NCBI RefSeq assembly: GCF_014762685.1
Contig: NZ_JABURM010000005.1
Coordinates: 806,001 to 870,000 of the forward strand
Reading direction: 5' to 3'
Length of the DNA stretch: 64,000 bases
Origin: Gracilimonas sp.
GTDB taxonomy: Bacteria; Bacteroidota; Rhodothermia; Balneolales; Balneolaceae
Shown here: positions 54,090 to 63,140 of the stretch, piece after piece
Numbering within the stretch: the first letter of the stretch is position 1
Layout of the letters: each line of letters opens with the position of its first letter
Translations under genes and position numbers: made by a program
The notes under the pieces: generated by a model
Database searches by the model: none
The model's input: the letters and a program-made list of their open reading frames with translations, nothing else
What the model was told of the DNA's origin: nothing

Positions 54090-54947
54090 ATGAAAAATAC
54101 CCGCATTTCCATAGTTGGTTTGGGGCAAGTGGGTATGTCATTTCTTAATGTTTTGTCGGTAAAAAAATATGAAATAGTTTCCGTTTTTAACCGTTCAAAA
54201 ATTGATAGTTCTATTGCATCAAAATTTCCAGGTACAACTTTCAAGGCCGGTCTTCCTTCGAAAAAAGGTGCTATAGGTAACCTGATCCTGTTAACTGTTT
54301 CTGATGATGCCATTGAGAAAGTATCCCGGGATATTGCATCACACTTTGATAATCTCGTTGGTTTTATGTTCGCCCATTGCTCCGGGGTGCATTCCTCTGA
54401 GGTTTTGTCGGCTCTAAAACAAAAAGGAGCAAAAATAGCTTCTTTTCATCCAATGAAATCAATTACGGAATCTGCGAACTCATTTCAGGACACTTGGTTT
54501 GATATCGAGGGGGATGAGGAAGTGCTTATTGAGCTTGAACAACTCACCAAGAAATTACAAGCAAAAACATTCAGGGTTGAGCCGGAAGCCAAACCATTTT
54601 TACATGCGGCCGCAGTCGTGGCTTCAAATTACCTGGTCGTTTTGGCTGATTTGGTTTCAAAAATTTCATCTGAAGGGAATGTTCCTGAAGATATAGCCCT
54701 TAAAGCGATGACTCCGCTTATGCATAACACCCTGCAAAATATTGAAACGAAAGGAGTTGCGGAATCACTTACGGGGCCCATTGAAAGAGGTGACATTGAA
54801 ACGATACAGAAACATCTCAATAATTTACAAAATACCCCCGAATTGCTTTCATTATATAAGGTACTGGGTAATGAAGCCGTTAAAATAGCCGTACAGAAGA
54901 AAGGGGCGTCTCCATCGCTGAAGAAAATCAAAGACCTATTTTCGTGA
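54090..54947 (+). CDS. DUF2520 / Rossmann-fold oxidoreductase-like protein
   Basis: 285 residues: a GxGxxG nucleotide-binding start (RISIVGLGQVGMSFLNVL), then IGNLILLTVSDDAIEKV and FAHCSGVHSSEVL, then a helical C-terminal dimerisation domain (FLHAAAVVASNYLVVLADL). This is the Rossmann-like plus DUF2520 pairing; some relatives (PanG type) replace PanE as ketopantoate reductase. No pan gene is near, so function is open. The ATG at 54090 lies 1 nt after the preceding stop. Confidence 0.82.
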   Translation: MKNTRISIVGLGQVGMSFLNVLSVKKYEIVSVFNRSKIDSSIASKFPGTTFKAGLPSKKGAIGNLILLTVSDDAIEKVSRDIASHFDNLVGFMFAHCSGVHSSEVLSALKQKGAKIASFHPMKSITESANSFQDTWFDIEGDEEVLIELEQLTKKLQAKTFRVEPEAKPFLHAAAVVASNYLVVLADLVSKISSEGNVPEDIALKAMTPLMHNTLQNIETKGVAESLTGPIERGDIETIQKHLNNLQNTPELLSLYKVLGNEAVKIAVQKKGASPSLKKIKDLFS

Positions 54948-55294
54948 ATTCTGAATCAAAAAAGGATTTTTATACTCGTGTATATGAGGTTGTTTCCCAT
55001 ATTCCCGAAGGGAAGGTGACCTCTTATGGAGCTATATCCCGGTACCTGGGAGTAGAATCAGGGGCTCGAATGGTGGGCTATGCAATGAACAATTATCGTA
55101 GCTATAATTTAGGATATGAATTGCCCGCCCACCGCGTTTTAAATCGGTTGGGACAACTTACCGGCCGAGCCCATTTTGAAGGAGACACCATGAGAGAACG
55201 CTTACTGCAAGAAGGAGTTCAGTTTAAAGAAGAATATACCGTTGATATGAAAAGACATTTTTGGGATCCATTTGAAATAAACAAGAAGGGGTGA
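54944..55294 (+). CDS. Alkyltransferase-like (ATL) DNA repair protein
   Basis: 116 residues matching the C-terminal domain of O6-methylguanine methyltransferase: YEVVSHIPEGKVTSYGAIS and ARMVGYAMN (helix-turn-helix with the flipping Arg). The active site reads PAHRVLN in place of PCHRV, so the acceptor Cys is replaced by Ala. ATL proteins of this kind bind alkylated guanine and recruit excision repair rather than repairing directly. GTG start, overlapping the previous gene by 4 nt. Confidence 0.88.
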   Translation: MNSESKKDFYTRVYEVVSHIPEGKVTSYGAISRYLGVESGARMVGYAMNNYRSYNLGYELPAHRVLNRLGQLTGRAHFEGDTMRERLLQEGVQFKEEYTVDMKRHFWDPFEINKKG

Positions 55295-55295
55295 T

Positions 55296-55781
55296 ATGAA
55301 GTCTGCTTGCATACTCTTGGTGATCTTTTTTTCGTCCTTCACATTAAAGGGGGATGAAATTTTGGTGGATGCCACTGCAGATCAAATTGTAGCTAAAATT
55401 GCTGAATTTAAAGAAGAAAAACCGGTACTGGTAAATTTTTGGGCCACATGGTGTGCACCTTGTATTAAAGAATTTCCATACATCCTTAAGTTAAAAGAGA
55501 AATATGACGGTAAATTCAAGCTTATTCTGGTTTCCGGTGATTTTGAAGAATCAAGAGATGAAGCAGAAGCCTTCTTAAAGAAACAAGGAATTGAATTTGA
55601 AACTTATTTCAAGGTTGGAAAGGATAATGAGTTTATAAATACAATTTCTAATGAATGGACGGGTGCACTTCCGTTCACCATTGTGTATAATAAGGAAGGG
55701 GAAGTTTCATCTTACTGGGAAGGAAAAGCTGAGTTTGAGACTTTTGAAAAGGAATTACTGAAAGTTTTAGGGAAGGAATAA
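55296..55781 (+). CDS. TlpA-like thioredoxin-fold protein
   Basis: 161 residues with a likely signal peptide (SACILLVIFFSSFTLKG). Thioredoxin motif WATWCAPCIKEFP and the cis-Pro in GALPFTIVYN. A periplasmic disulfide reductase is expected. It begins right after the ATL stop and is 1 nt from the next gene, also thioredoxin-like. Confidence 0.88.
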   Translation: MKSACILLVIFFSSFTLKGDEILVDATADQIVAKIAEFKEEKPVLVNFWATWCAPCIKEFPYILKLKEKYDGKFKLILVSGDFEESRDEAEAFLKKQGIEFETYFKVGKDNEFINTISNEWTGALPFTIVYNKEGEVSSYWEGKAEFETFEKELLKVLGKE

Positions 55782-55782
55782 A

Positions 55783-56394
55783 ATGGATTTACTGAAAAAT
55801 CGATTACTGATGTTAGCTGTGGGATTATCATTAGCGGCTTTCACACAAACAAGCAGCCCTTTAAAAATAGGTGATAAAGCACCGGAGACAAATACAGAAG
55901 TCGTAGATACCTCCGGCCGCAACTTAACACTGGCTCAAGTAGCCGGAAATAATGGGCTGTTGGTTATTTTTTCCTGCAATACTTGTCCCTGGGTGGCAAA
56001 ATGGGAGGATCGATATAATGTGCTTTATCGTCTCGCCTCTTCAAATGAAATCGGAATGATCGCGCTTAATCCAAACGAGCGTATTCGTAATCGGGGGGAG
56101 TCAATGGAAGACATGCGGAAGCGCGCTCAGAAACAGGGATATGCTTTCCCATATGCTTTGGATGAAAACCATATAATAGCGGATGCTTTTGGAGCAACTC
56201 GTACCCCTGAAGTCTTTTTATTTGATGAAAACCTAACGTTGGTTTACCATGGTGCTATTGATGACAATGCTGACAATGCCAATGCAGTGGAAATGAATTA
56301 TGCTCAAGATGCAATAAATGCTCTTTTAAATGGAACTGATATCGTTGAGGAAGAAACAAAGTCATTAGGTTGTACTATAAAGCGATCCGAGTAA
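55783..56394 (+). CDS. Thioredoxin-fold/peroxiredoxin-like secreted protein
   Basis: 203 residues. The N-terminal hydrophobic segment (LMLAVGLSLAAFTQ) is probably a signal. The AhpC/TSA-type core LKIGDKAPETNTEVVD leads to FSCNTCPWVAKWEDRY, whose CxxC resembles thioredoxin-like family YfiH/AhpC-TSA2 proteins. RTPEVFLFDENLTLVYHG is near the C-terminus. It could reduce periplasmic disulfides or peroxides; undefined. Ends at a terminator. Confidence 0.82.
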   Translation: MDLLKNRLLMLAVGLSLAAFTQTSSPLKIGDKAPETNTEVVDTSGRNLTLAQVAGNNGLLVIFSCNTCPWVAKWEDRYNVLYRLASSNEIGMIALNPNERIRNRGESMEDMRKRAQKQGYAFPYALDENHIIADAFGATRTPEVFLFDENLTLVYHGAIDDNADNANAVEMNYAQDAINALLNGTDIVEEETKSLGCTIKRSE

Positions 56395-56419
56395 TTTTGT
56401 TGAAAAACTCGTAGTTTTA

Positions 56420-56447
56420 AGCCACGCCACAAACGTGGCTTTTTTTA
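56420..56447 (+). terminator. Intrinsic terminator after the thioredoxin-like pair
   Basis: The arms AGCCACG and CGTGGCT enclose a 7-nt loop, then seven T, 25 nt after the stop codon. It excludes the TTG at 56448 as a likely start for queD. Confidence 0.9.
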
Positions 56448-56495
56448 TTGAATGAAGTCTCTATATATAAAGACTTCAAAATTGATTTATCACCA

Positions 56496-56885
56496 ATGCC
56501 AACCTGGACGTTACATACAGAATTTAAATTTGATGCCGCACATTATATAGATGGCTATGATGGCAAGTGCGGTCGCATGCACGGCCATTCCTATAAAGTT
56601 AAAATGACGGCTAAATCCAGCAAACTGAATCCATCTCAATATTTGGATACCCCGGATATGGTATGTGACTTCAGAGAGCTGAAATGGGCTGCAAAAGATT
56701 CAGAAAAAGGAGGCTTTGATCACGGTTTTTTGAATGAATTAATGCCTGAAAATACTACAGCCGAACGAATAGCTGAATTTATCCATAAAAAAACCCAAAG
56801 CCGGATTCCTGAAGGAATTGAACTAACCGTAACCGTATGGGAAACCGAAACGAGCTGGGTAGAATACACCGATCAAGATGTTTAA
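56496..56885 (+). CDS. queD: 6-Carboxy-tetrahydropterin synthase
   Basis: Second step to queuosine: converts dihydroneopterin triphosphate to carboxytetrahydropterin. 129 residues. Zinc His motifs FKFDAAHYI and MHGHSYKV; the catalytic Cys is in GKCGRMHGHS; Glu near VTVWETETSW. It overlaps queE by 8 nt. The ATG at 56496 is chosen since the longer frame begins on a terminator's T run. Confidence 0.94.
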   Translation: MPTWTLHTEFKFDAAHYIDGYDGKCGRMHGHSYKVKMTAKSSKLNPSQYLDTPDMVCDFRELKWAAKDSEKGGFDHGFLNELMPENTTAERIAEFIHKKTQSRIPEGIELTVTVWETETSWVEYTDQDV

Positions 56886-57528
56886 AGTAGATAATCATAC
56901 TGAGCTCATTGCTGATGAAAAAGAAATCATGGATATAGAATATCCAGTGATGGAGCATTTCTATACTATACAAGGTGAAGGAGCTCATACAGGACGTGCA
57001 TCTTATTTTATCCGTACAGCGGGTTGTGATGTAAACTGCTGGTGGTGTGATGTAAAGGAAAGCTGGGAAGAAGAAGGGCATCCAAAATTAACGGTTCGGG
57101 AACTGGTGAAAGCGGCTAAAGACAGTAATGCTCCATTTGCGGTAATTACCGGAGGCGAGCCGTTGCTTCATGATTTACTTCCACTTACACTTGGATTAAA
57201 ATCAGCCGGATTGAAAGTACATATTGAAACAAGCGGTTCATCTCCGTTGTCTGGAAACCTGGACTGGATTACACTTTCCCCAAAACGGTTCAAAAAGCCT
57301 ACTGAAGAAGTTTTTACCTACGTGGATGAGTTAAAAGTTGTAGTTCTCACAAATAAAGATTTGAAGTGGGCGGAAGAGAACGCTGCTAAGTGTCCGGAAG
57401 GAACTAAGCTGCTGCTTCAACCTGAATGGGAAACTCCTGAGTCCGTTAACTTGATTGTGGATTATGTAAAAGAACATCCGCAGTGGGGAATAAGCTTGCA
57501 AACGCATAAATTTCTGAAGGTACCCTAA
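56878..57528 (+). CDS. queE: 7-Carboxy-7-deazaguanine synthase (radical SAM)
   Basis: Third step of queuosine synthesis. 216 residues; radical SAM cluster CDVNCWWC (CxxxCxxC) within YFIRTAGCDVNCWWCDVK, FYTIQGEGAHTGRASYF before it, and VITGGEPLLHDL. Right after queD, in keeping with the pathway; queC and queF are not in the window. Confidence 0.95.
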   Translation: MFKVDNHTELIADEKEIMDIEYPVMEHFYTIQGEGAHTGRASYFIRTAGCDVNCWWCDVKESWEEEGHPKLTVRELVKAAKDSNAPFAVITGGEPLLHDLLPLTLGLKSAGLKVHIETSGSSPLSGNLDWITLSPKRFKKPTEEVFTYVDELKVVVLTNKDLKWAEENAAKCPEGTKLLLQPEWETPESVNLIVDYVKEHPQWGISLQTHKFLKVP

Positions 57529-58241
57529 TGGGATTTGAAGAATCATCAGTCATTATCTCAGGAGGCAGTAAAGGAATCGGTTTATCGATAGCAAAGGTAT
57601 TTGCCCGACAAACCAAACATCCTCTGGTATTAATAGCGAGAAATCAGGAGGAACTTCAACAGGCAAAAGAGGAGTGCATAAATGAAGGGGCGCACCAAGT
57701 AGAAATACTCTCTGCTGATATTACAAATGATGAAGTGCTCTCAAAAATAGATTTTTCTTTATATAACCCGGGTATCCTCATTAATAATGCGGGTTCATTT
57801 TTGTTCAAGGGACTAAAAGAAACTTCAAAAAAACAGTTTAACTCTCAATTTCAGATAAACACCCTTGGTGCATTTAACCTCACGAAGGCAGTCCTTTCGG
57901 AGCTTGAGCAACGGGAGAGGGCCCTGATCGTTAATATATCTTCCATGGGAGCATTGAAGGGCTTAGGCGGGAGCGGGGCGTATTCCATGTCGAAACATGC
58001 GCTACTGGGATATACACGCTCACTCCGTAAAGAGCTTATGAATACTAAGGTAGCTGTCACTGCGATTAATCTGGGTCAAACCTATTCAACTTCCTGGCAC
58101 GAGGTAGATATAGATCCGAATAAACTTATTGACCCTGAGGATGTGGGTAAACTAATCATTTCCTTATCAGAATTAAGTGCCAGAAGCGTTGCCGAAGAAA
58201 TCAGTCTAATGCCTCAGGGCGGAGAAGTCAAGCCTATTTAG
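57528..58241 (+). CDS. Short-chain dehydrogenase/reductase
   Basis: 237 residues, SDR fold: NAD(P) motif IISGGSKGIGLSIAKVF, LINNAGSF, then Ser in VNISSMGAL and YSMSKHALLG with the catalytic Tyr-Lys. The substrate is unknown. Its ATG overlaps the queE stop (TAATG), so it is translationally linked to the que genes; a link to queuosine is not established. Confidence 0.9.
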   Translation: MGFEESSVIISGGSKGIGLSIAKVFARQTKHPLVLIARNQEELQQAKEECINEGAHQVEILSADITNDEVLSKIDFSLYNPGILINNAGSFLFKGLKETSKKQFNSQFQINTLGAFNLTKAVLSELEQRERALIVNISSMGALKGLGGSGAYSMSKHALLGYTRSLRKELMNTKVAVTAINLGQTYSTSWHEVDIDPNKLIDPEDVGKLIISLSELSARSVAEEISLMPQGGEVKPI

Positions 58242-58688
58242 CTCTTTGGTCTGATGGCTTCAAGTCCATCTGACCGATTGTTTAGAACAGGGCACCCAAG
58301 CCTTTTCCGCATCCTAATTAAACACCCTGCGCTTATATCATCGATCAGATGGGTAATCCATCAGATCGAGATCGTGGTTAAGGTGACCACCTCATTTATT
58401 AATAAAAGTAATCCAATCCATTAACCAAGGTAATTCGTACTTTATTGTGAATTATAAAGAGACACATTAAAATTTGAGTCTCAATATTATATTTTGTGAA
58501 ATATTAAAATTTTTTAATTAAGTTAATTTTGTAACAACCCAATAAGAAATCACTCTTGTGATTGAATAAAATCATAACTAACAATAAATATTTTCTAATT
58601 TACTTTGATGTGGTTATTCACAACATTTGCATCAGAATGAATTAAGAGCAATTTTAAACTAACAAAACACAACAACTAGGAGATCATC
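58242..58688 (+). other. 447-nt intergenic region with hairpins and AT-rich promoter zone
   Basis: No coding frame is supported. Three hairpins lie early: GGTCTGATGG/CCATCTGACC (58248-58275), CGATCAGATGG/CCATCAGATCG (58342-58368), and GTGGT/ACCAC (58374-58390). The first two share the CTGATGG/CCATCAG arm sequence. The following ~280 nt is very AT-rich and probably holds the promoter of the pilin-like gene, but no clear TTG-N20-TAnnTTTG could be fixed. Confidence 0.5.
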
Positions 58689-59141
58689 ATGGGTCAACAA
58701 CAATTATTACTCGTTATTCTTGTAACAATCATCGTAGGTATTGCGACGGTTGTAGCTATCAACACATTTGGATCAGCAGCTGATTCAGCTAACATCGATG
58801 CTGTACGTCAGGACATCGCAACATTCGCAGCTTCAGCTCAGGGTTACTTTATGAAGCCTGAAATGCTTGGTGGCGGTGGCGGTGACTGGGCCGGTATTAC
58901 TTTCAACACAGTTGCATTTCCTGCTGATGAAGTAGCCACAAATGGTCTTACTGCACTTAACGCAAACGGAGTATATACATTTGCTGCACCAGCAGATACT
59001 GATACTACCTTTACCGTTACTGCATATCCTGCTAGTCGTATTGACGGACCTGTTACTTTAACAGTGACTTCAGCCGGTGGTAATGGACCGCTTGTAGCAG
59101 ATATTGGACCAGGTGGTATTACTTGGGTAGAGAATGATTAA
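58689..59141 (+). CDS. Pilin-like membrane-anchored protein A
   Basis: 150 residues. The N-terminus MGQQQLLLVILVTIIVGIA is a hydrophobic helix immediately after a two-residue start, as in a prepilin with almost no leader, but the usual Glu5 of type IV pilins is missing. After the helix comes a short helical region, then YFMKPEMLGGGGGDWAGITF and a beta-rich Gly/Thr/Ala region; no Cys. The paralog next door shares Y-x-x-P-E-x-x-GGG and the ITF motif. A strong AGGAGAT at 58678-58684, unusual in this phylum, and a following terminator suggest high expression. A surface fibre or assembly subunit is inferred. Confidence 0.72.
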   Translation: MGQQQLLLVILVTIIVGIATVVAINTFGSAADSANIDAVRQDIATFAASAQGYFMKPEMLGGGGGDWAGITFNTVAFPADEVATNGLTALNANGVYTFAAPADTDTTFTVTAYPASRIDGPVTLTVTSAGGNGPLVADIGPGGITWVEND

Positions 59142-59168
59142 TTCGTTTTCTATAACGAATGTCTAATA

Positions 59169-59200
59169 AATGGCTCCTGTATATAGGGAGCCATTTTTTT
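59169..59200 (+). terminator. Intrinsic terminator between the pilin-like genes
   Basis: The arms AATGGCTCC and GGAGCCATT enclose a 9-nt loop, then five further T, 28 nt after the first gene's stop. It could act as a partial terminator, giving an excess of protein A over B. Confidence 0.9.
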
Positions 59201-59226
59201 ATAATGATTTTATTTAAAGGGTAGTT

Positions 59227-59601
59227 ATGGGTAACAGAGAACTTTTATTGGTCATATTAGTTGTGGTTTTAATTGCTATCAGTATTGGGGTAGCCGTACA
59301 GACCATCAGCAGTGGAGAAAATAGTCCTAACCGGGCTGCCATTCTTCAGGGAATTAATGTTGCAATAGGCCGATCAATTGCATATTACGAACGGCCTGAA
59401 GTATATGGAGGCGGAGCAAATTCGTTTGCAGAAATTACTTTTAAGGATCTCTTAATGGACAGTGTAACCGGGCATGGTACTTACGAAATTACCAATCGAA
59501 GCCATACCTCATATACTCTCATTGGAAGACCCAATAATGTGGATCAGGAACTAAGGGTTGTTATTTATCGAGATTCGGTAGACTGGCAAACAGCTTATTA
59601 G
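59227..59601 (+). CDS. Pilin-like membrane-anchored protein B
   Basis: 124 residues, paralog of protein A. The start is MGNRELLLVILVVVLIAISIG, again a membrane helix right at the N-terminus without a signal cleavage site of the usual kind. The signature YYERPEVYGGGANSFAEITF matches protein A's motif. The C-terminal part is a short beta-rich domain. Weak ribosome site (AAAGGG), so probably made in smaller amounts, as a minor pilin might be. No pilus assembly ATPase or peptidase is in the window. Confidence 0.7.
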   Translation: MGNRELLLVILVVVLIAISIGVAVQTISSGENSPNRAAILQGINVAIGRSIAYYERPEVYGGGANSFAEITFKDLLMDSVTGHGTYEITNRSHTSYTLIGRPNNVDQELRVVIYRDSVDWQTAY

Positions 59602-59698
59602 GAAAGTGATTTTATTTTAAATTCTCTTAGCTCTTCTTCGAACAAAGTTATTTCAACTTAAACGAATATTACCTTGTTCACCCTCATTGCATAACCAA

Positions 59699-62302
59699 TT
59701 ATTCTTTTTTAAATAAATCACTGTTTGGATTACCGCCTGATCTTAAATAGGCTATCAAATCACGCAGCTCTTCTTCGTTAAGTGTATTTATCAACCCTTC
59801 CGGCATTTGCGATATTTCAGAGGGCTCGATCGAGTCTACCTCATTTTGGTTTATTTCAGCAGCCGGCTGTTCAGGGTCTCTCGGGTAGACTTTTAATTTA
59901 TCACCCTCTTCAACAACTAAACCGGTAAGCTGTTCTCCGTTCTTGAGCGTAACAATCGAAGTGTTGTACTGATCTGAGATAAGGGCATTCGGTTTAATAA
60001 TATCTTCCAGCAATACTTCTACTGAAGATCTTAAACCTATGGTACTAAGATCAGGCCCGATATTTCCTCCGTACCCGTTAAACCGATGACATGATGCACA
60101 AGCGGTGGCAAAGAATGCATTTCTGCCGTTTTCAAAATCCCTGTTTGTTAAATGATCTGCTACTGCACCGAGCGCCTCGTTTACCGTCCAGTCTCGCCCG
60201 GGGCCTTCAGGCGGAGTGATTTCAAAAGGCGGTTCCTGGACTAAATTCACCCCGGTTATATCAGCTACTGCTTCATGTTCTTCATCTGAGGCATTACTCA
60301 ATGCGTCGTCTCGCATCTTTCGTAAATATCCGGAATAACTTGATCCCCCCAGATGACCGGCGGCTTCATTTATAAAAGTGAAGTATTCACGTCTTTGTTC
60401 AATAGTCCAGCCTTCCCGCAAATTACGAAGCATAAAAGCATACTCTAATTTTTCTGTTGGAGGAGGATTCTCCAGCATCTTCTGAACGGTACCGTCTTCA
60501 TTTTCTAATAAACCGACCCAATCCGGGTTAGAAGGTTCTTCTGTGTTCTGCATTAAAGCCAAAGTTTTATCAATTACCCTGGAATCTTTCAAATAAACAA
60601 GTAGACGTACCAGCTCGGTATTGACATCATTATTAACACCCGGAAGTAATTCCTGGAGTGAGTTGGTAATTGCAATTCTTTGCTCTTTGTCCGGATCGCC
60701 CAGCCTCATAAATACCAATGCCATGGTTCGCAGGTATCCAATCAGCTGTTCATCTTCCAAAGTACTAATATTCATTTCTAATAAAGACTGAATAGCTTTT
60801 TCACGGTATTCTTTTGCATCTGAACGGGCAAGTGCTGCTAAAACTGCTACTTTAGCCTGCGGACGATCTTCCGCTAATGCTTTATCAGCCCACAGACGTA
60901 CCGGTTGAGCTTCTATGGCCACGCGTGCAGCATGACGAATAAAACGATCCTCAGAATCAAGATGGGGCCAAGCTGCCTGAATAGCCTTTGGGTCCTGTTT
61001 GCCATGAAAAGCTTCCAGGTTACGTCTCAGTTCGCGGGCTTCTTGTGCTTTCTGGTTAATTGGAAGAGGTGCCGGATCGGTTGACTTTTCACCACGATAG
61101 ACTACACGATAAAGTTTTGAATCATTTGCTCTTCCTCCGGTTACAAAATATAGAGCACCATCTTTACCTACAACCGCATCAGTCATTGGAAGAGCGTTCC
61201 CGGATAAAAATTCTTCAATTTCGGCGGAATAAGAGGCGCCTTTTGGGGTAAGGTGGAATGCATAAATAGTTCCATAGATCCAATCGAGTGCAAAAAGTGC
61301 ATGCTGATAACGGGCGGGGAAACGCGCATTGGTGCCAAAAACAAGTCCGGTCGGCGAGCCCCGACCTATATCTAATACGGCCGGTAAACTGTCTTCATAA
61401 TAATCCTTCCATTTTCCGCTTCCGCTTCTCCATCCAAAATCACTGCCACTGACTACGTGAATTAGCCGTGTGGGGCGATACCACGGCATTCCCAGATCAT
61501 ATTCCATGTCAGAGTCGAATGTAAATAACTCTCCATGAGGGTTAATGGCAGCATCATAGGGATTTCTATATCCAATGCTGAACATGTCCCATTGAGTGGC
61601 GTCAGGGTTTATACGTGCTATGTATCCTCCCGGTGCATAAATACCCCGGGCATTCCCGCGAATATCCCATTGCCGGGGAAGGAGTAAGTCTTCCTCCCAG
61701 TTTGCTAATCGGCTTGAAGTAAGTTGAGGGGGAGGGGTATAATTGCCATTTATTATAAACAATCCCTGATTGTCGGCCGAAGGCAAAACTCCATGGTTAC
61801 CGTGCTCAGCTAACTTTTCGGGTCCGCCTATAAACTCCATGACATCAAATTCTTTATTTCCGCGAGAATCACGCATGCGGAAAATGCCTTTTCCGGGCAC
61901 ATTTGCATATAAATAATCAAAAGCCCAGGAAAGTCCATTTGCTCCGGATAATGGCATGACTATTTCTTCAACTTCTACCTCTGGATCATTCGGATCATCA
62001 CCTATTTTTATACGAAAAAAGCCTTTATCACTTTGATCTGATGCTATCAGGTTTCCTTCAGGATCCACGGTTAAGGCAATCCATGTACCTTGACTTCCTC
62101 GAGGGACTTCATAGAGAAGTTGCGCTTCAAAACCCGGCAATGTTTTAATGTCAGATGATGAGATCAATTCTTGTTGAGAAGAATGGGCATCCGGAATATT
62201 CTGTTTTTGTGATGTAGAAGAATCACAAGCTGTAAAAAACAGCACCGGAATTATTAATAACTTTATGAAAAATTTATTCGAAAAGATGAAATTTAAACTC
62301 AT
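59699..62302 (-). CDS. Sorbosone-dehydrogenase-like lipoprotein with HEAT and cytochrome c domains
   Basis: 867 residues. A lipobox (LFFTACDSS, Cys near 26) anchors it to the envelope. Residues ~50-400 form a beta-propeller of the glucose/sorbosone dehydrogenase type (PGFEAQLLYEVPRG, DAAINPHGELFTFDSDMEYDLG). Residues ~420-700 are helical HEAT-like repeats. Near 740 the haem motif CASCH lies in ATACASCHRFNGYGGNIGPDL, and a C-terminal region follows (ISDQYNTSIVTLKNGEQLTG). This arrangement is common in planctomycete and Bacteroidetes proteins that oxidise sugars or related compounds. First of three apparently related genes leftwards. Confidence 0.88.
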   Translation of the reverse strand: MSLNFIFSNKFFIKLLIIPVLFFTACDSSTSQKQNIPDAHSSQQELISSSDIKTLPGFEAQLLYEVPRGSQGTWIALTVDPEGNLIASDQSDKGFFRIKIGDDPNDPEVEVEEIVMPLSGANGLSWAFDYLYANVPGKGIFRMRDSRGNKEFDVMEFIGGPEKLAEHGNHGVLPSADNQGLFIINGNYTPPPQLTSSRLANWEEDLLLPRQWDIRGNARGIYAPGGYIARINPDATQWDMFSIGYRNPYDAAINPHGELFTFDSDMEYDLGMPWYRPTRLIHVVSGSDFGWRSGSGKWKDYYEDSLPAVLDIGRGSPTGLVFGTNARFPARYQHALFALDWIYGTIYAFHLTPKGASYSAEIEEFLSGNALPMTDAVVGKDGALYFVTGGRANDSKLYRVVYRGEKSTDPAPLPINQKAQEARELRRNLEAFHGKQDPKAIQAAWPHLDSEDRFIRHAARVAIEAQPVRLWADKALAEDRPQAKVAVLAALARSDAKEYREKAIQSLLEMNISTLEDEQLIGYLRTMALVFMRLGDPDKEQRIAITNSLQELLPGVNNDVNTELVRLLVYLKDSRVIDKTLALMQNTEEPSNPDWVGLLENEDGTVQKMLENPPPTEKLEYAFMLRNLREGWTIEQRREYFTFINEAAGHLGGSSYSGYLRKMRDDALSNASDEEHEAVADITGVNLVQEPPFEITPPEGPGRDWTVNEALGAVADHLTNRDFENGRNAFFATACASCHRFNGYGGNIGPDLSTIGLRSSVEVLLEDIIKPNALISDQYNTSIVTLKNGEQLTGLVVEEGDKLKVYPRDPEQPAAEINQNEVDSIEPSEISQMPEGLINTLNEEELRDLIAYLRSGGNPNSDLFKKE

Positions 62303-62383
62303 TGATACTCTTTTGAATTAGGTCTTTAAACCGGTCATTAATTATTTGTATGTAAGACAAAAATCAGCTAATAAAACTGAGAA

Positions 62384-63112
62384 TTAAGGAGTAAGTCTTT
62401 TAAAAAGAACATTTCGAAATTCAACTCTCATGGGAGGGCCAAGATGGATTTGGAAACCTAATAATCCTTCTTGTTTGGAACTTTTCCCTTCATCAAATGT
62501 GATGCTCATAACACGACCATTAATCATATGAATAAATGTATTTCCCTTTATTATCAAGTGGTACTTATTCCAGCCTTCTTTATTTTCAATTGCAGATAGA
62601 AGTTCATTATCTCCTCCGACATTGCCAATTTCTTTTACATGATTCTCTTCACCTATATGGGTTACCTGACCTCGTTTGGCCAAAAAAGAACGTCCTCTCT
62701 CTTCATAAAGTTGGCCGGAATACTCGTTTTCCCCATCAATATCTGCCTGGTAGCCGCGCAATACATAGTTTTTTCCGTCAACCTTTTGACTTCGATAATT
62801 AATACCACTGTTTCCGCGTGCAGAAATCCGGTATTCTAACTGTAATTCAAAATCACGGACCAATTCCTTTTCCCAAATAAAGAAGGAATTCTCGATAAGA
62901 ATTTTTTCCGGAGTCGTTTCCCCAATAAGGATGCCATCTTCAAAACGCCAGTGTTCGTCATCACCATTCCATTCATTTAAGGTACTCTCCGTTAAAATTT
63001 GCTCGAATTCATTTACCTTTTGAACAAGCGTTTTAGCCTCCTGTGGTTTGGCGCAGGATGAGATAAGCATTGCAATTATTATCAGAAACTTTGGAATACA
63101 ATTCATTCTCAC
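62384..63112 (-). CDS. DUF1080 (3-keto-disaccharide hydrolase-like) lipoprotein
   Basis: 242 residues; the signal ends MLISSCAKPQ (lipobox). Main domain: DGILIGETTPEKILIENSFFIW, NSGINYRSQKVDG, YQADIDGENEYSGQLYEERGR, IHMINGRVMSITFDEG and LGFQIHLGPPMRVEFRNV, a jelly-roll typical of DUF1080. Members act on 3-keto-glycosides or are glycosidase-like. It sits between the sorbosone dehydrogenase-like and sialidase-like genes, consistent with oxidative sugar metabolism in the envelope. Confidence 0.87.
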   Translation of the reverse strand: MRMNCIPKFLIIIAMLISSCAKPQEAKTLVQKVNEFEQILTESTLNEWNGDDEHWRFEDGILIGETTPEKILIENSFFIWEKELVRDFELQLEYRISARGNSGINYRSQKVDGKNYVLRGYQADIDGENEYSGQLYEERGRSFLAKRGQVTHIGEENHVKEIGNVGGDNELLSAIENKEGWNKYHLIIKGNTFIHMINGRVMSITFDEGKSSKQEGLLGFQIHLGPPMRVEFRNVLFKRLTP

Positions 63113-63140
63113 TCACGAATTTTTGTGATGAACTTCTTTA

